Assembly (NCBI GenBank): GCA_042701975.1
Contig: CP170561.1
Location: 2,356,001 to 2,420,000 of the forward strand
From: JAFALK01 sp042701975
Lineage (GTDB): Bacteria; Pseudomonadota; Gammaproteobacteria; Burkholderiales; Burkholderiaceae_C
Direction of reading: 5' to 3'
DNA length: 64,000 nt
The position numbers were made by a program, and so were the translations under genes. Position 1 is the first letter of the stretch. Each line of letters starts with the position of its first letter. Of the stretch, positions 40,971 through 49,749 are shown piece after piece. The notes below the pieces were generated by a model. That model saw nothing but the letters and a program-made list of their open reading frames with translations, did not search any database and was not told where the DNA came from.

Positions 40971-43502
40971 GTGAGCCCTGAACGACTGAGCGCTCTTCAC
41001 GAGGGCTGGAATCTGGCTGAAGTGTCGGCCGGTGCCGGCCCCGAGGCGATCGCATCCCTGCCCGAGTCTGCCTGGTTGCCGGCGCGCGTGCCAGGCACGG
41101 CGCATGGCGCCTTGCTGGCCGCCGGGCGCATCCCCGATCCCTACTACGGCCGCAACGAGCTGGAGGTGCGCTGGGTGGGCGAGCGCGCCTGGGCCTGGCG
41201 CCTGCGCTTCGAGGGCGGCGAACTGGCCGCGCACGAAGACCTCGTCTTCGAGGGCCTGGACACCTACTGCACGGCCTGGCTGAACGGCCAGCCGCTGCTC
41301 GCCTCCGACAACATGTTCGTGCCGCACCGTATTGACGTGCGTGATCGCCTGCGGCCGGGCACCAACGAACTGCTGCTGCGTTTCGACTCGGCGCTGGAGT
41401 GCGCCCGCGCCGTCGAGGCCGTGCACGGCAAGCGTGCCCTGTGGAACGGCGACAGCTCGCGGCTGCACGCCCGCAAGGCGCAGTACCACTTCGGCTGGGA
41501 CTGGGGCCCGGAGCTGCTGACCTGCGGCCCGTGGCGCGCGGTGCGCCGGCATGGCTGGCAGGTGCGGGTTGACGATCTGCTGTGCGTCAGCGAGGTCGAT
41601 CTGGACAAGGGCAGTGCCAGCGTGCAGGTCAGCGCTCGCGTCGAAGGCGAGCTGTCGGGGCTGAGCTGCCGCTTCACGCTGCGCGACGCGGAAGGCCGCT
41701 GCGTGGCCGAGCTGAGCCTGCCCGCTACGGCGGCTCATGGCCGCATCGAAGTCGAGCAGGCCCGCCTGTGGTGGCCGCGCGGCCTCGGCGAGCAGCCGCT
41801 CTACCTGCTGGAGCTGCGGGTGCTGGATGGCGCCGTGGTGCTGGCCGAAGACCGCCGCCGCATCGGCCTGCGCCGCCTGCGCCTGCTGCAGCAGCCCGTG
41901 GCGGGGGAGGCGGGCAGCAGCTTTCATTTCGAGGTCAACGGCACCGAGCTGTTCGCCGGCGGCGCCAACTGGATTCCCGACGACAACCTGCTGGAGCGCA
42001 TCACGCCCGAGCGCTACCGCGAGCGTGTGGCGCAGGCGGCGGCGGCCAACATGAACATGCTGCGTGTCTGGGGCGGCGGCGTGTACGAGCAGGAAGCCTT
42101 CTACGAGGCCTGCGACGAACAGGGCCTGCTGGTCTGGCAGGACTTCATGTTCGCCTGCGGTGTTTATCCGGCCAACGTTGACTTCCTGACCAGCGTTCGC
42201 GCCGAGGCCGAAAGCGCGGTCAAGCGCCTGCGCCACCACGCCTGTCTGGCGCTCTGGTGCGGCAACAACGAGGACTACCAGATCGCCGAATCGGTGGGCC
42301 TCTACGGCCCCGGCGTACCGCTGGAGAACTTCGAGGCGCTGGCGATCTACGAGCAGCTGCTGCCCGAGGTCTGTGCCGCACTCGATCCGCAGCGACCCTA
42401 CTGGCCCGGCAGCCCCTTCACGCCGCGCGTGGATGACGTCGGTCGCACCACCGACCAGACCTCCGGCGATCGCCACAGCTGGGAGGTCTGGCACCAGCAG
42501 ATGCTGCCGTACCAGCGCTACGGCGATGTGCAGGGCCGCTTCGTCAGCGAGTTCGGCATGCAATCGCACCCGTCGCTGGCGTTGTTCGAGTCCGTGCTGC
42601 CCGAGGCCGAGCGCTATCCCGAAAGCCGCACCGTGCAATGGCACAACAAGGCCGGCTCGGCGGCGGGGCCGGACGGCCATCGCCGCCTCGCGGTCTACTT
42701 GGCCGACAACCTGCATGCCGAGTCGATCGGCCCGAGCCTGGCGAAACAGGTCTACGCCACGCAGTTCGTGCAGGCCGAGGCCATGCGCGTGGCCTACCAG
42801 GACTTCCGCCGCCGCTGGCAGCGGCCCGGCGCGCGCGCGGTGAGCGGCGCGCTGGTCTGGCAGCTCAACGACTGCTGGCCGGTGACGAGCTGGGCGCTCA
42901 TCGATTCGAGCGGCGAGGTCAAGCCTGCGTGGCATTCAGTGCGGCGTGCGTTGGCATCGCTTTCAGTGGCGCTGCGATTGGAGCGGGGCCAGGCGCGCAT
43001 GGCGCTGATGAACGCGCTGCCCGAGCCGTGCCCGGCGCGGCTGGAGCTGCGCGTGTTTGCCCTCGATGGCCGGCTGCTGGTCGAGCATGAGTTGCTGGCC
43101 GAGTTTTCACCTAACGGCTGTGTCGAGCTGACACAGGCGCTGCCCGACTTTGGCGACGAAGCCGTGGCCGCCGAGCTCTGCGCCTTTGACGCCCGCGGCG
43201 CCGCCGAGCTGGCCCGCGACTGCGCCTGGACCGAGCCCTTCAAGTTCCACAAGCTGTCCGAGGCCCGCATCACCGCCACGCGCGAGCGCGGCACCCTGCT
43301 GCTGACCACCGACAAGCCGGTCAAGGGTCTCTGGCTGAGCGCGCAAGGCTCGGCCCGAGGCTTCATCGACAACTTCATCGACCTGATGCCCGGCATGCCG
43401 CGCAAGGTCATCGTGCGCGGCGAGCTGCCGCGTCGCTTGGAGTTCCGTGCGCTGGATCAGTCCGGTAGCGCGATCAGGGAAGGGGGCGCTGAAGGCAAGT
43501 AG
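40971..43502 (+). CDS. GH2 beta-mannosidase
   Basis: An 843-residue enzyme with the beta-mannosidase architecture: N-terminal sugar-binding domain (WNLAEVSAGAG, VPGTAHGALLAAGRIPDPYYG, NELEVRWVGERAWAWR), immunoglobulin-like domain, TIM barrel and C-terminal beta domains. The acid/base is Glu434 in LWCGNNEDY and the nucleophile is Glu527 in FVSEFGMQSH. It removes beta-mannosyl residues from manno-oligosaccharides. No signal peptide is seen, so it acts in the cytoplasm after uptake. GTG at 40971 is the start; GGAGA lies about ten bases upstream. It is divergent from the esterase operon across a region with three operator-like sites. Confidence 0.93.
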   Translation: MSPERLSALHEGWNLAEVSAGAGPEAIASLPESAWLPARVPGTAHGALLAAGRIPDPYYGRNELEVRWVGERAWAWRLRFEGGELAAHEDLVFEGLDTYCTAWLNGQPLLASDNMFVPHRIDVRDRLRPGTNELLLRFDSALECARAVEAVHGKRALWNGDSSRLHARKAQYHFGWDWGPELLTCGPWRAVRRHGWQVRVDDLLCVSEVDLDKGSASVQVSARVEGELSGLSCRFTLRDAEGRCVAELSLPATAAHGRIEVEQARLWWPRGLGEQPLYLLELRVLDGAVVLAEDRRRIGLRRLRLLQQPVAGEAGSSFHFEVNGTELFAGGANWIPDDNLLERITPERYRERVAQAAAANMNMLRVWGGGVYEQEAFYEACDEQGLLVWQDFMFACGVYPANVDFLTSVRAEAESAVKRLRHHACLALWCGNNEDYQIAESVGLYGPGVPLENFEALAIYEQLLPEVCAALDPQRPYWPGSPFTPRVDDVGRTTDQTSGDRHSWEVWHQQMLPYQRYGDVQGRFVSEFGMQSHPSLALFESVLPEAERYPESRTVQWHNKAGSAAGPDGHRRLAVYLADNLHAESIGPSLAKQVYATQFVQAEAMRVAYQDFRRRWQRPGARAVSGALVWQLNDCWPVTSWALIDSSGEVKPAWHSVRRALASLSVALRLERGQARMALMNALPEPCPARLELRVFALDGRLLVEHELLAEFSPNGCVELTQALPDFGDEAVAAELCAFDARGAAELARDCAWTEPFKFHKLSEARITATRERGTLLLTTDKPVKGLWLSAQGSARGFIDNFIDLMPGMPRKVIVRGELPRRLEFRALDQSGSAIREGGAEGK

Positions 43503-43575
43503 CAAGACTGAAGAGGGTGCAATGTTGTGTCTGGTCCACGGACTCGGATTGCCCCTAGGTTGCGAGAAGTTTCCG

Positions 43576-43593
43576 GTTGTTATCGTTACCAAC
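43576..43593. promoter_or_regulatory. palindromic operator upstream of the TonB receptor
   Basis: GTTGTTATCGTTACCAAC is a near-palindrome centred on CG (14 of 18 positions match its complement), the form typical of LacI-family operators. It differs from the GTTTASTAAAC sites, so a different regulator may act on the receptor gene 86 bp downstream. Confidence 0.5.
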
Positions 43594-43678
43594 AGATGCG
43601 GCAAAGCAATAGCCGCACGCCATGCATGCAGCCTTTGGAAGAGGGCCGCATGACATCCACCAAAGAGGAGCAACGAGG

Positions 43679-46600
43679 ATGAGACATTTCAAAAGGACAA
43701 CGCTGTCCTTGGCTGCTGCACAGGCCATCGCCGTCATAGCGGTACCGGCCTTTGCGCAGGAGACAGCACCGCAAACCCAGGATGCGACCGCAGCTCCCGC
43801 CAAGGCGGACCAGAAGCTGGAGTCGGTGATCGTCACGGGCCGCAGGGCCGCGCTGGCGTCGGCGCAGAAGATCAAGCAGGACTCCGACGAGATCGTCGAT
43901 TCGGTCGTGGCCGATGAAATCGGCAAGCTGCCGGACCGTTCGGTCTCCGAAGTGCTGCAGCGGATCGTCGGCGCCACGATGTCGCGCGTGTCCGCCTCCA
44001 ATGACCCGGTGCACTTCTCGGTCGAAGGCTCGGGGGTGAACATCCGGGGCCTGACTTACGTGAGCGCGCAGCTCAACGGCCGCGAGACCTTCAGCGCCAA
44101 CCAGGGTCGCAACCTGGGTTTCGAGGACGTGCCGCCCGAGCTGATGGCCGGCGTGGACGTCTACAAGAACCCTTCGGCCGAGCAGATCGAAGGCGCCATC
44201 GGTGGCCTGGTGAACCTGCGCACGGCGCTGCCCTTCGACTTCAACGGTTTCAAGGGCGCGATCTCGGCCGACGTGTCGCGCAACAGCCTGGCCAAGAAGA
44301 ACAAGCCCAGCATCTCGGGCCTGCTGTCCAACACCTGGAACACCGAGGCCGGCAAGTTCGGTGCGCTGATCGACGTCGCGCACTCGCTGAGTTCCAACCG
44401 CACGGACGGCCTGGTGGTCGACCCGTTCTACAAGGCCACGCCGACCAGCACCACCTGGTACTCGCGCGACATGTCATGGAAGCAGCAGTTCTACGATCGC
44501 ACCCGCGACGGCATCTACGGCGCGCTGCAGTGGAAGAAGGACACGGTCGAGTCCTCGCTGACCTTCTTTCGTTCCAAGTTCAAGTTCAACTGGAACGAGA
44601 ACAACGTCAGCGCCCAGGTCGACCCGTATAACGTGGTGGTGCTGAACGGCGTCTATGACGCCAACGGCGTGATGCAGAAGGGCACGCTGACCGGCAAGCA
44701 GGATGCCAACGGCAACTACACCGGCCTGGAGGTCGAGAACCAGACGCGCTATTCCAAACGCCAGTCACAGACCGACGAGCTGTCGTGGAAGATCTCGGGC
44801 AACGTCAACGAGCAGCTGACGCTGACTTCGGACTTCCAGTACATCAAGTCCAAGACCAACAACTTCGACTCCACGGTGGGCACGGGCGTGCAGCTGCCGC
44901 AGGAGACCGTGGACTACACGAGTTCCATGCCGCACCTGGTGTTCGACCAGACCAGCCTGAACATCCTCAACGACTCCAGCAAGTACTACTGGGCGATGAT
45001 GATGGACCACCTGGACAAGGGCAAGGGCACGCAGAAGGCCTGGAAGGGCGACGCGCGCTACGTGTTCCGCGATCACCCGATCCTGCAGGACATCCGCTTC
45101 GGCGTGCGCATCGCCAAGCGCGATGCCGAGACCATCAACAGCAACCCGAGCTACAACTGGGCCACCATCACGCACGCGTGGCAGGTGGGCTGGAACATCG
45201 GTGACCTGGCCTACGTCAGCAACTCCAACATCCCCACCTACAAGAACAGCTACGGCGACTTCATGGGTGGCGGCAAGGTCTCGCTGCCTTCGCTGTACTT
45301 CCCGGCGGCTTCGGTGGCGTTTGACTGGCCCAACAGCTACAACAAGCTGCATCAGCTCTACCTGAACCAGTGCCAGGCCTTCCAGCCCAGCTGGATGGCT
45401 CCGGGCCAGACCGGTTGCGACCTGAATGCCACCAGCATCCAGGGCGGTGGTGCCTGGGCGCCGACTTCGTTCGGCACCGATCCGGCCGGCCGCAACACGC
45501 AGTCGGAGACCACGACGGCGGGCTATGCGCAGCTGCGCTTCTCGTTCGAGGATTTGGGCACGCCGATCGACGGCAACGTCGGCCTGCGCGTCGTCCACAC
45601 CAAGAACGCGGCAGACGGCTACACCATCCTGACCACGCAGGCGGCACCCGCCGGCGCGGGCGGCGTGGCGGTTCCTTCGCTCACGCCGTTTGCGACGGAG
45701 CAGAATTTCAACCAGAGCTTCACGGACGTCCTGCCGAGCCTGAACCTGAAGTACAAGGCCGCGCCGGACCTGCAGTTCCGCTTTGCCGTGTCGCGCGCAT
45801 TGGCCCGTCCGCAGTTCAGTCAGATGCAGGGCTACCTGCAGATGAACCAGACCATCGAGGTGGACCAGACGACCACGCCGCCGACGGTCAAGAAGGTGAA
45901 CCTCACCGGCACGGCCAGCGGCAATCCGAACCTCAAGCCGATCCGCTCCGATCAGGAAGACGTCACCGCCGAGTGGTACTTCTCCAAGACTGGTTCCTTC
46001 ACGATGGCGGTGTTCAACAAGAACCTGAAGGACATCATCGTCAACCAGGCGTTCAACCGCACGGTGAAGGACAACAACGGCAACAACGTCAACTTCGTGT
46101 TGAACGGCCCTGTCAATGGAGCCAAGGGTTATGCGCGTGGTGTGGAAATGGCCTACCAGCAGTACTTCGACGGTCTGCCGTCGCTGCTGCAGGGTCTGGG
46201 CGTGCAGGCCAACTACACCTTCGTGGACAGCAAGGTGAAGCGCTACAACGCCGTGTACACCGGCTATTGCTCGCCGGGTGCGGGTCAGGACAACCTGAAC
46301 CTGTACATCAACGGCTGCGATACCGATGGCCGCTCCTTCGGCGACATGCCGCTGGACAACCTGTCGCGCAACGCCTTCAACCTCGCGCTGCTCTACGACC
46401 GTGGTCCGATCTCTGCCCGCCTGGCCTACAACTGGCGCGGCAAGTACCTCTACGGCGTGGCGCTGAACTCCGACAACACCGGCCCGAACCAGACCAACGC
46501 ACTCGACACCAATCCCAACAGCGCGACCTACGGACAGCACAACCTGCCCGTCGGCCTGCCGCTGTGGGCTGATGCGTACGGTCAGCTCGATGCCGGCGTT

Positions 46601-46759
46601 CACCTGAAGATCGGCAACGACTTCTCCGTGGGTCTGGAGGCCACCAACCTGACGAACAAGATGTACAAGCAGATCATGCAGCAGCACATCGGCATGATCG
46701 GCCACAACTTCTTCACTTCGGGCCGTGGCTACAAGTTGAGCGCGCAGTACAACTTCTGA
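43679..46759 (+). CDS. TonB-dependent carbohydrate receptor (Xanthomonas/Caulobacter type)
   Basis: A 1026-residue outer-membrane receptor. Signal peptide 1-27 (cut after AFA), then KLESVIVTGRRAALASAQK (TonB-box region) and a plug with VVADEIGKLPDRSVSEVLQR, EGSGVNIRGLTYV and EQIEGAIGGLVNLRT. The barrel ends with SGRGYKLSAQYNF. Length and plug signatures fit the large TonB receptors that import oligosaccharides in CUT loci. It sits between the mannosidase and a halogenase-like gene, so manno-oligosaccharides are the likely ligand. ATG at 43679 has GAGGAG upstream and gives the proper signal peptide. It is followed by a strong terminator. Confidence 0.93.
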   Translation: MRHFKRTTLSLAAAQAIAVIAVPAFAQETAPQTQDATAAPAKADQKLESVIVTGRRAALASAQKIKQDSDEIVDSVVADEIGKLPDRSVSEVLQRIVGATMSRVSASNDPVHFSVEGSGVNIRGLTYVSAQLNGRETFSANQGRNLGFEDVPPELMAGVDVYKNPSAEQIEGAIGGLVNLRTALPFDFNGFKGAISADVSRNSLAKKNKPSISGLLSNTWNTEAGKFGALIDVAHSLSSNRTDGLVVDPFYKATPTSTTWYSRDMSWKQQFYDRTRDGIYGALQWKKDTVESSLTFFRSKFKFNWNENNVSAQVDPYNVVVLNGVYDANGVMQKGTLTGKQDANGNYTGLEVENQTRYSKRQSQTDELSWKISGNVNEQLTLTSDFQYIKSKTNNFDSTVGTGVQLPQETVDYTSSMPHLVFDQTSLNILNDSSKYYWAMMMDHLDKGKGTQKAWKGDARYVFRDHPILQDIRFGVRIAKRDAETINSNPSYNWATITHAWQVGWNIGDLAYVSNSNIPTYKNSYGDFMGGGKVSLPSLYFPAASVAFDWPNSYNKLHQLYLNQCQAFQPSWMAPGQTGCDLNATSIQGGGAWAPTSFGTDPAGRNTQSETTTAGYAQLRFSFEDLGTPIDGNVGLRVVHTKNAADGYTILTTQAAPAGAGGVAVPSLTPFATEQNFNQSFTDVLPSLNLKYKAAPDLQFRFAVSRALARPQFSQMQGYLQMNQTIEVDQTTTPPTVKKVNLTGTASGNPNLKPIRSDQEDVTAEWYFSKTGSFTMAVFNKNLKDIIVNQAFNRTVKDNNGNNVNFVLNGPVNGAKGYARGVEMAYQQYFDGLPSLLQGLGVQANYTFVDSKVKRYNAVYTGYCSPGAGQDNLNLYINGCDTDGRSFGDMPLDNLSRNAFNLALLYDRGPISARLAYNWRGKYLYGVALNSDNTGPNQTNALDTNPNSATYGQHNLPVGLPLWADAYGQLDAGVHLKIGNDFSVGLEATNLTNKMYKQIMQQHIGMIGHNFFTSGRGYKLSAQYNF

Positions 46760-46778
46760 CGCGCAGACGAAAGCGAAA

Positions 46779-46804
46779 GGGCGCCGCATGCGGCGCCCTT
46801 TTTT
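46779..46804 (+). terminator. rho-independent terminator
   Basis: An 8-bp G+C stem (GGGCGCCG/CGGCGCCC, loop CATG, 46779-46798) is followed by six T. It lies between the convergent TonB receptor and halogenase genes and is strongest on the plus strand. Confidence 0.9.
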
Positions 46805-46823
46805 CATTTCGCAGGCCTGTTGG

Positions 46824-48356
46824 CTACATCGCGCCTGCCGCGCAATACTTCCGCACGAACTCCGCATGATCCGGCATCACCGCCACGCAGTTGGCGATGG
46901 TGTCGGCCACGCCCTTCAGGTAGGCCGCCGTCTCTTCCACGCCCTGCAGCTCGGCCAGCGCCAGCCAGCCCTTGGGCCGCAGGTTCTGGCCTTCCATCAC
47001 CTCGAGCCAGCTCGGCTCGCGGAAGAGGTCGCCCTCCACGTAGACGAGGCGCCCGCTGGCACCGTAGAGCGCCATGCGCCGGCTCACCGTCTCGGGCACG
47101 GACATGTGGGCGCAGGCCTGCCAGAACTCGCTGTCGTCGCGCTGGTTCAGGTGGTAGTGCAGCACGATGAAATCACGCACTGATTCATAGCGCTGGCGGC
47201 TGCCACGGTTGTATTCGGCGATCTCCACCGGATCGAAGCCGGTGTGCGGGAAGGCCTCGATCAGCTTGGCGATGCCCATCTGGATCAGGTGCAAGGCCGT
47301 GGATTCCAGTGGCTCCACGAAACCGGCCGACATGCCGATGGCCACCACGTTGCGCTGCCAGGCCTGGGCGCGCATGCCGGTGCGGAACTTGATCAGGCGC
47401 GGCTCGGCCAGGGCCGGGGCGTCCAGCGTGCCGAGCAGGACGGATGCGGCCTCATCGTCGCTCATGTGCAGGCTGGAATAGACATGGCCGTTGCCCACGC
47501 GGTGCTGCAGCGGGATGCGCCACTGCCAGCCGGCGCGGTGCGCGGTAGAGCGGGTGTAGGGCAGCAGCGGGCCGTGGCTCTGGCTGGGCACGGCCAGCGC
47601 GCGGTCGCAGGGCAGCCAATGGCTCCAGTCCTCGAAGCCCACACCGAGCGTCTTCTCGATCAGCAGGCTGGCGAAGCCCGAGCAGTCGATGAACAGGTCG
47701 CCTTCGACGAGCTCGCCGCTCTGCATCTGCACGGCACGGACATGACCTTGCCAGGGCCCCGGCTCCTCGTTGAGCAGCACCTGCACGACCTTGCCCTCGG
47801 TGCGGCGCACGCCGCGTTCCTCGCTCAGCTTGCGCAGGTGCTTGGCATAGAGCCCGGCATCGAAGTGGTAGGCGTAGCCCAGTGCCTCCAGTGGCGAGTT
47901 CTTCATCTCGGGCTTGGGCAGCATGAACTTGTGGGCCCGCGCCGCCATGTTGGAGATGGCATAGGCATCCAGCGGCTGGGCGCGGCCCAGGGCGCGCATG
48001 CGCAGCCAGTACTGCGAGAAGTCCACGGGCCACAGCGATTCGCGCCCCACGCCGCCAAAGCCGTGGATGTAGCGGTCGCCCTGCCGGCCCCAATTGATGA
48101 ACTCGATGCCGAGCTTGAAGGTGCCGTAGGTGGCCTTGAGGAAGGCGGCCTCGTCGATCTTGGCCAGGCCGTTGAACATGCGGATCGGCGGGATCGTGGC
48201 TTCGCCCACCCCGATGATGCCGATCTCCTCCGACTCGACCAGCCGGATCTCGTAGGGCGGCTTCAATACCGCGCTCAGTGCCGCAGCGCTCATCCAGCCC
48301 GCCGCGCCGCCGCCCACGATCACCACCTTGCGCAGCGGCTTGCCCATGTTCTGCAT
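46824..48356 (-). CDS. tryptophan-halogenase-family flavoprotein
   Basis: A 510-residue FAD-dependent enzyme. The FAD-binding GGGAAGW is at about 15-21, the conserved catalytic-type Lys81 in GTFKLGIEFINW, the WxWxIP motif as WQWRIP at 277-282, and SAGFVEPLESTALHLIQ near 340. All flavin-dependent halogenase hallmarks are kept. Such genes recur beside TonB receptors in carbohydrate loci of Xanthomonas and Caulobacter relatives, where the substrate is unknown. ATG at 48356 has GGAGGAG eight bases upstream. It is divergent from the LacI gene across a region with two GTTTAG half-sites. A flavin reductase is not encoded nearby. Confidence 0.92.
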   Translation of the reverse strand: MQNMGKPLRKVVIVGGGAAGWMSAAALSAVLKPPYEIRLVESEEIGIIGVGEATIPPIRMFNGLAKIDEAAFLKATYGTFKLGIEFINWGRQGDRYIHGFGGVGRESLWPVDFSQYWLRMRALGRAQPLDAYAISNMAARAHKFMLPKPEMKNSPLEALGYAYHFDAGLYAKHLRKLSEERGVRRTEGKVVQVLLNEEPGPWQGHVRAVQMQSGELVEGDLFIDCSGFASLLIEKTLGVGFEDWSHWLPCDRALAVPSQSHGPLLPYTRSTAHRAGWQWRIPLQHRVGNGHVYSSLHMSDDEAASVLLGTLDAPALAEPRLIKFRTGMRAQAWQRNVVAIGMSAGFVEPLESTALHLIQMGIAKLIEAFPHTGFDPVEIAEYNRGSRQRYESVRDFIVLHYHLNQRDDSEFWQACAHMSVPETVSRRMALYGASGRLVYVEGDLFREPSWLEVMEGQNLRPKGWLALAELQGVEETAAYLKGVADTIANCVAVMPDHAEFVRKYCAAGAM

Positions 48357-48423
48357 CCAGTGCTCCTCCGAACTGCTTGTTTGTCCTTGTGCGAATGGAG
48401 GAAAGTCTAGGCAAATGAACCTT

Positions 48424-48477
48424 GTTTAGCACGAGCGCAATCCCGCAGCACCGATGACACAATGCAGCGAACTAAAC
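48424..48477. promoter_or_regulatory. LacI-type half-operators between halogenase and lacI-type gene
   Basis: GTTTAGCACGA (48424-48434) and, on the opposite strand, GTTTAGTTCGC (48467-48477) point toward each other in the divergent promoter region. Each keeps one arm of the GTTTASTAAAC motif, which suggests weaker autoregulation. Confidence 0.5.
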
Positions 48478-48496
48478 AACGGCAGGAGCCCGTCAG

Positions 48497-49627
48497 ATGA
48501 ATGCGAAGCGGGCAGTGACGATAAGAGAACTGGCGCAGGCGGCCGGCGTGTCCATTGGCACCGTCTCCCGCGCCCTCAAGGGCCAGAGCGGCCTGTCCGA
48601 AGAGACCCGCGCCGAGGTGCTGGCCGTGGCGCAGCGGCTGGGCTACGACACCGCCAAGCTGCGCACCGGCAAGCCGCGTCGCGTGCTCTTCCTGTACCGC
48701 CGCAGCCTGGGCTCGCTGCTCTCCAATGATTTCTACTCCGTCGTGCTGCACGGCGCAGAGACCGCCTGCCGCGAGCACGGCGTGCCGCTCTCGCTGATGT
48801 CAGTTGCGGCGGGCGACGACATTGCCGCGCAGGTGCGCCGCCACGAATCCGAGGCGCTGATCGGCGCCGGCTACTTTGACCCCGAGCTGATGGAGACCAT
48901 CCGCAAGTGCGAGCTGCCGCTCGTGCTGGTGGACCACTTCTACCCGGGCGTGCGCAGCATCAATGACGACAACCTCAGCGGCGCCTGGCTGGCCACGCGG
49001 CATCTGCTGGAAGGCGGTGCCAAGCGCGTGGCGGCGATCTTTGGCCCGCATGAGCACCATTCGGTGGCCCTGCGCGCCAAGGGCTTCCGGCGCGCGCTGT
49101 TCGAGGCCGGCCGGCTCTTCGATCCCGATTATGAAATCACGCTCGACCCCACGCAGGACTACCGCGACGCCGGCCATGAAGCCATGCGCCGCCTGCTGGA
49201 CTTGCCCGAGCCGCCGGACGCCGTCTTTGCCTACAACGACTCCACGGCCCTGCACGCCATGGAGATCTGCCACGAGCGCGGCCTGCGCATCCCGGAAGAC
49301 ATCCGCTTCGTCGGCTACGACGACATCGGTCTGGCCGCCCACGCCAAGCCGCCGCTGTCCACCGTGCGCGTGGACAACGCCGCCCTGGGCCACGTGGCGG
49401 CGTGCGTGCTGATCGAAGGCGACGCGGCGCTGGCCGAGGCGCTGCTGCCGGTGGAACTGGTCGTGCGCGAGAGCTCGCGCATCGAGCCGGCGCCGCGTGC
49501 GCGCAAGGCTGCGCAGAAGCCGGCAACCAAAGTGGCAACCAAAGTGGCAACCAAAGCGGCAACCAAAGCGGCACCCAAGGCGGCGCCGAAGCCAGCCGCC
49601 AAGGCGAAATCAAAGCCTCGCCGCTGA
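48497..49627 (+). CDS. LacI-family regulator with histone-H1-like C-terminal tail
   Basis: A 376-residue repressor. The N-terminal helix-turn-helix is standard (TIRELAQAAGVSIGTVSRAL), and the sugar-binding domain follows (FYSVVLHGAETACREHG, LVDHFYPGVRSINDDN, VFAYNDSTALHAME, IRFVGYDDIGLA). About 40 extra residues follow the usual end (near 335), a Lys/Ala/Pro/Thr tail made of TKVA and TKAA tetrapeptides like the C-terminus of histone H1. Such a tail could add non-specific DNA binding; it is unusual for LacI proteins. It probably controls the mannan genes through GTTTASTAAAC sites. ATG at 48497; CAGGAG eleven bases upstream. Confidence 0.92.
   Translation: MNAKRAVTIRELAQAAGVSIGTVSRALKGQSGLSEETRAEVLAVAQRLGYDTAKLRTGKPRRVLFLYRRSLGSLLSNDFYSVVLHGAETACREHGVPLSLMSVAAGDDIAAQVRRHESEALIGAGYFDPELMETIRKCELPLVLVDHFYPGVRSINDDNLSGAWLATRHLLEGGAKRVAAIFGPHEHHSVALRAKGFRRALFEAGRLFDPDYEITLDPTQDYRDAGHEAMRRLLDLPEPPDAVFAYNDSTALHAMEICHERGLRIPEDIRFVGYDDIGLAAHAKPPLSTVRVDNAALGHVAACVLIEGDAALAEALLPVELVVRESSRIEPAPRARKAAQKPATKVATKVATKAATKAAPKAAPKPAAKAKSKPRR
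49523..49582 (+). repeat. 12-bp in-frame tandem repeat in the regulator gene
   Basis: Five tandem copies of a 12-bp unit (GCAACCAAAGTG or close variants) encode the basic tetrapeptide tail. The copy number could vary by slippage without changing frame. Confidence 0.85.
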
Positions 49628-49694
49628 TCCCGCACCGCTCAGGCTAGGTGTTAGCCCCCGACCCGCTGGGCGGCTTGATCACCAAAATACGGCT

Positions 49695-49705
49695 GTTTAC
49701 TAAAA
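49695..49705. promoter_or_regulatory. LacI-type operator, site upstream of the sugar symporter
   Basis: GTTTACTAAAA matches the GTTTASTAAAC motif at 10 of 11 positions. It lies 45 bp before the chosen GTG start of the symporter, which supports that start over an upstream one. Confidence 0.6.
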
Positions 49706-49749
49706 ATGCCAGTCGCGCGAAACGGATGCGGCGGCCAAAGGAGACAGCC

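Noticed and set aside
49523..49582. CRISPR-like or intergenic tandem repeat
   Set aside because: The 12-bp units are in frame inside the LacI gene, have no spacers and encode its basic tail.
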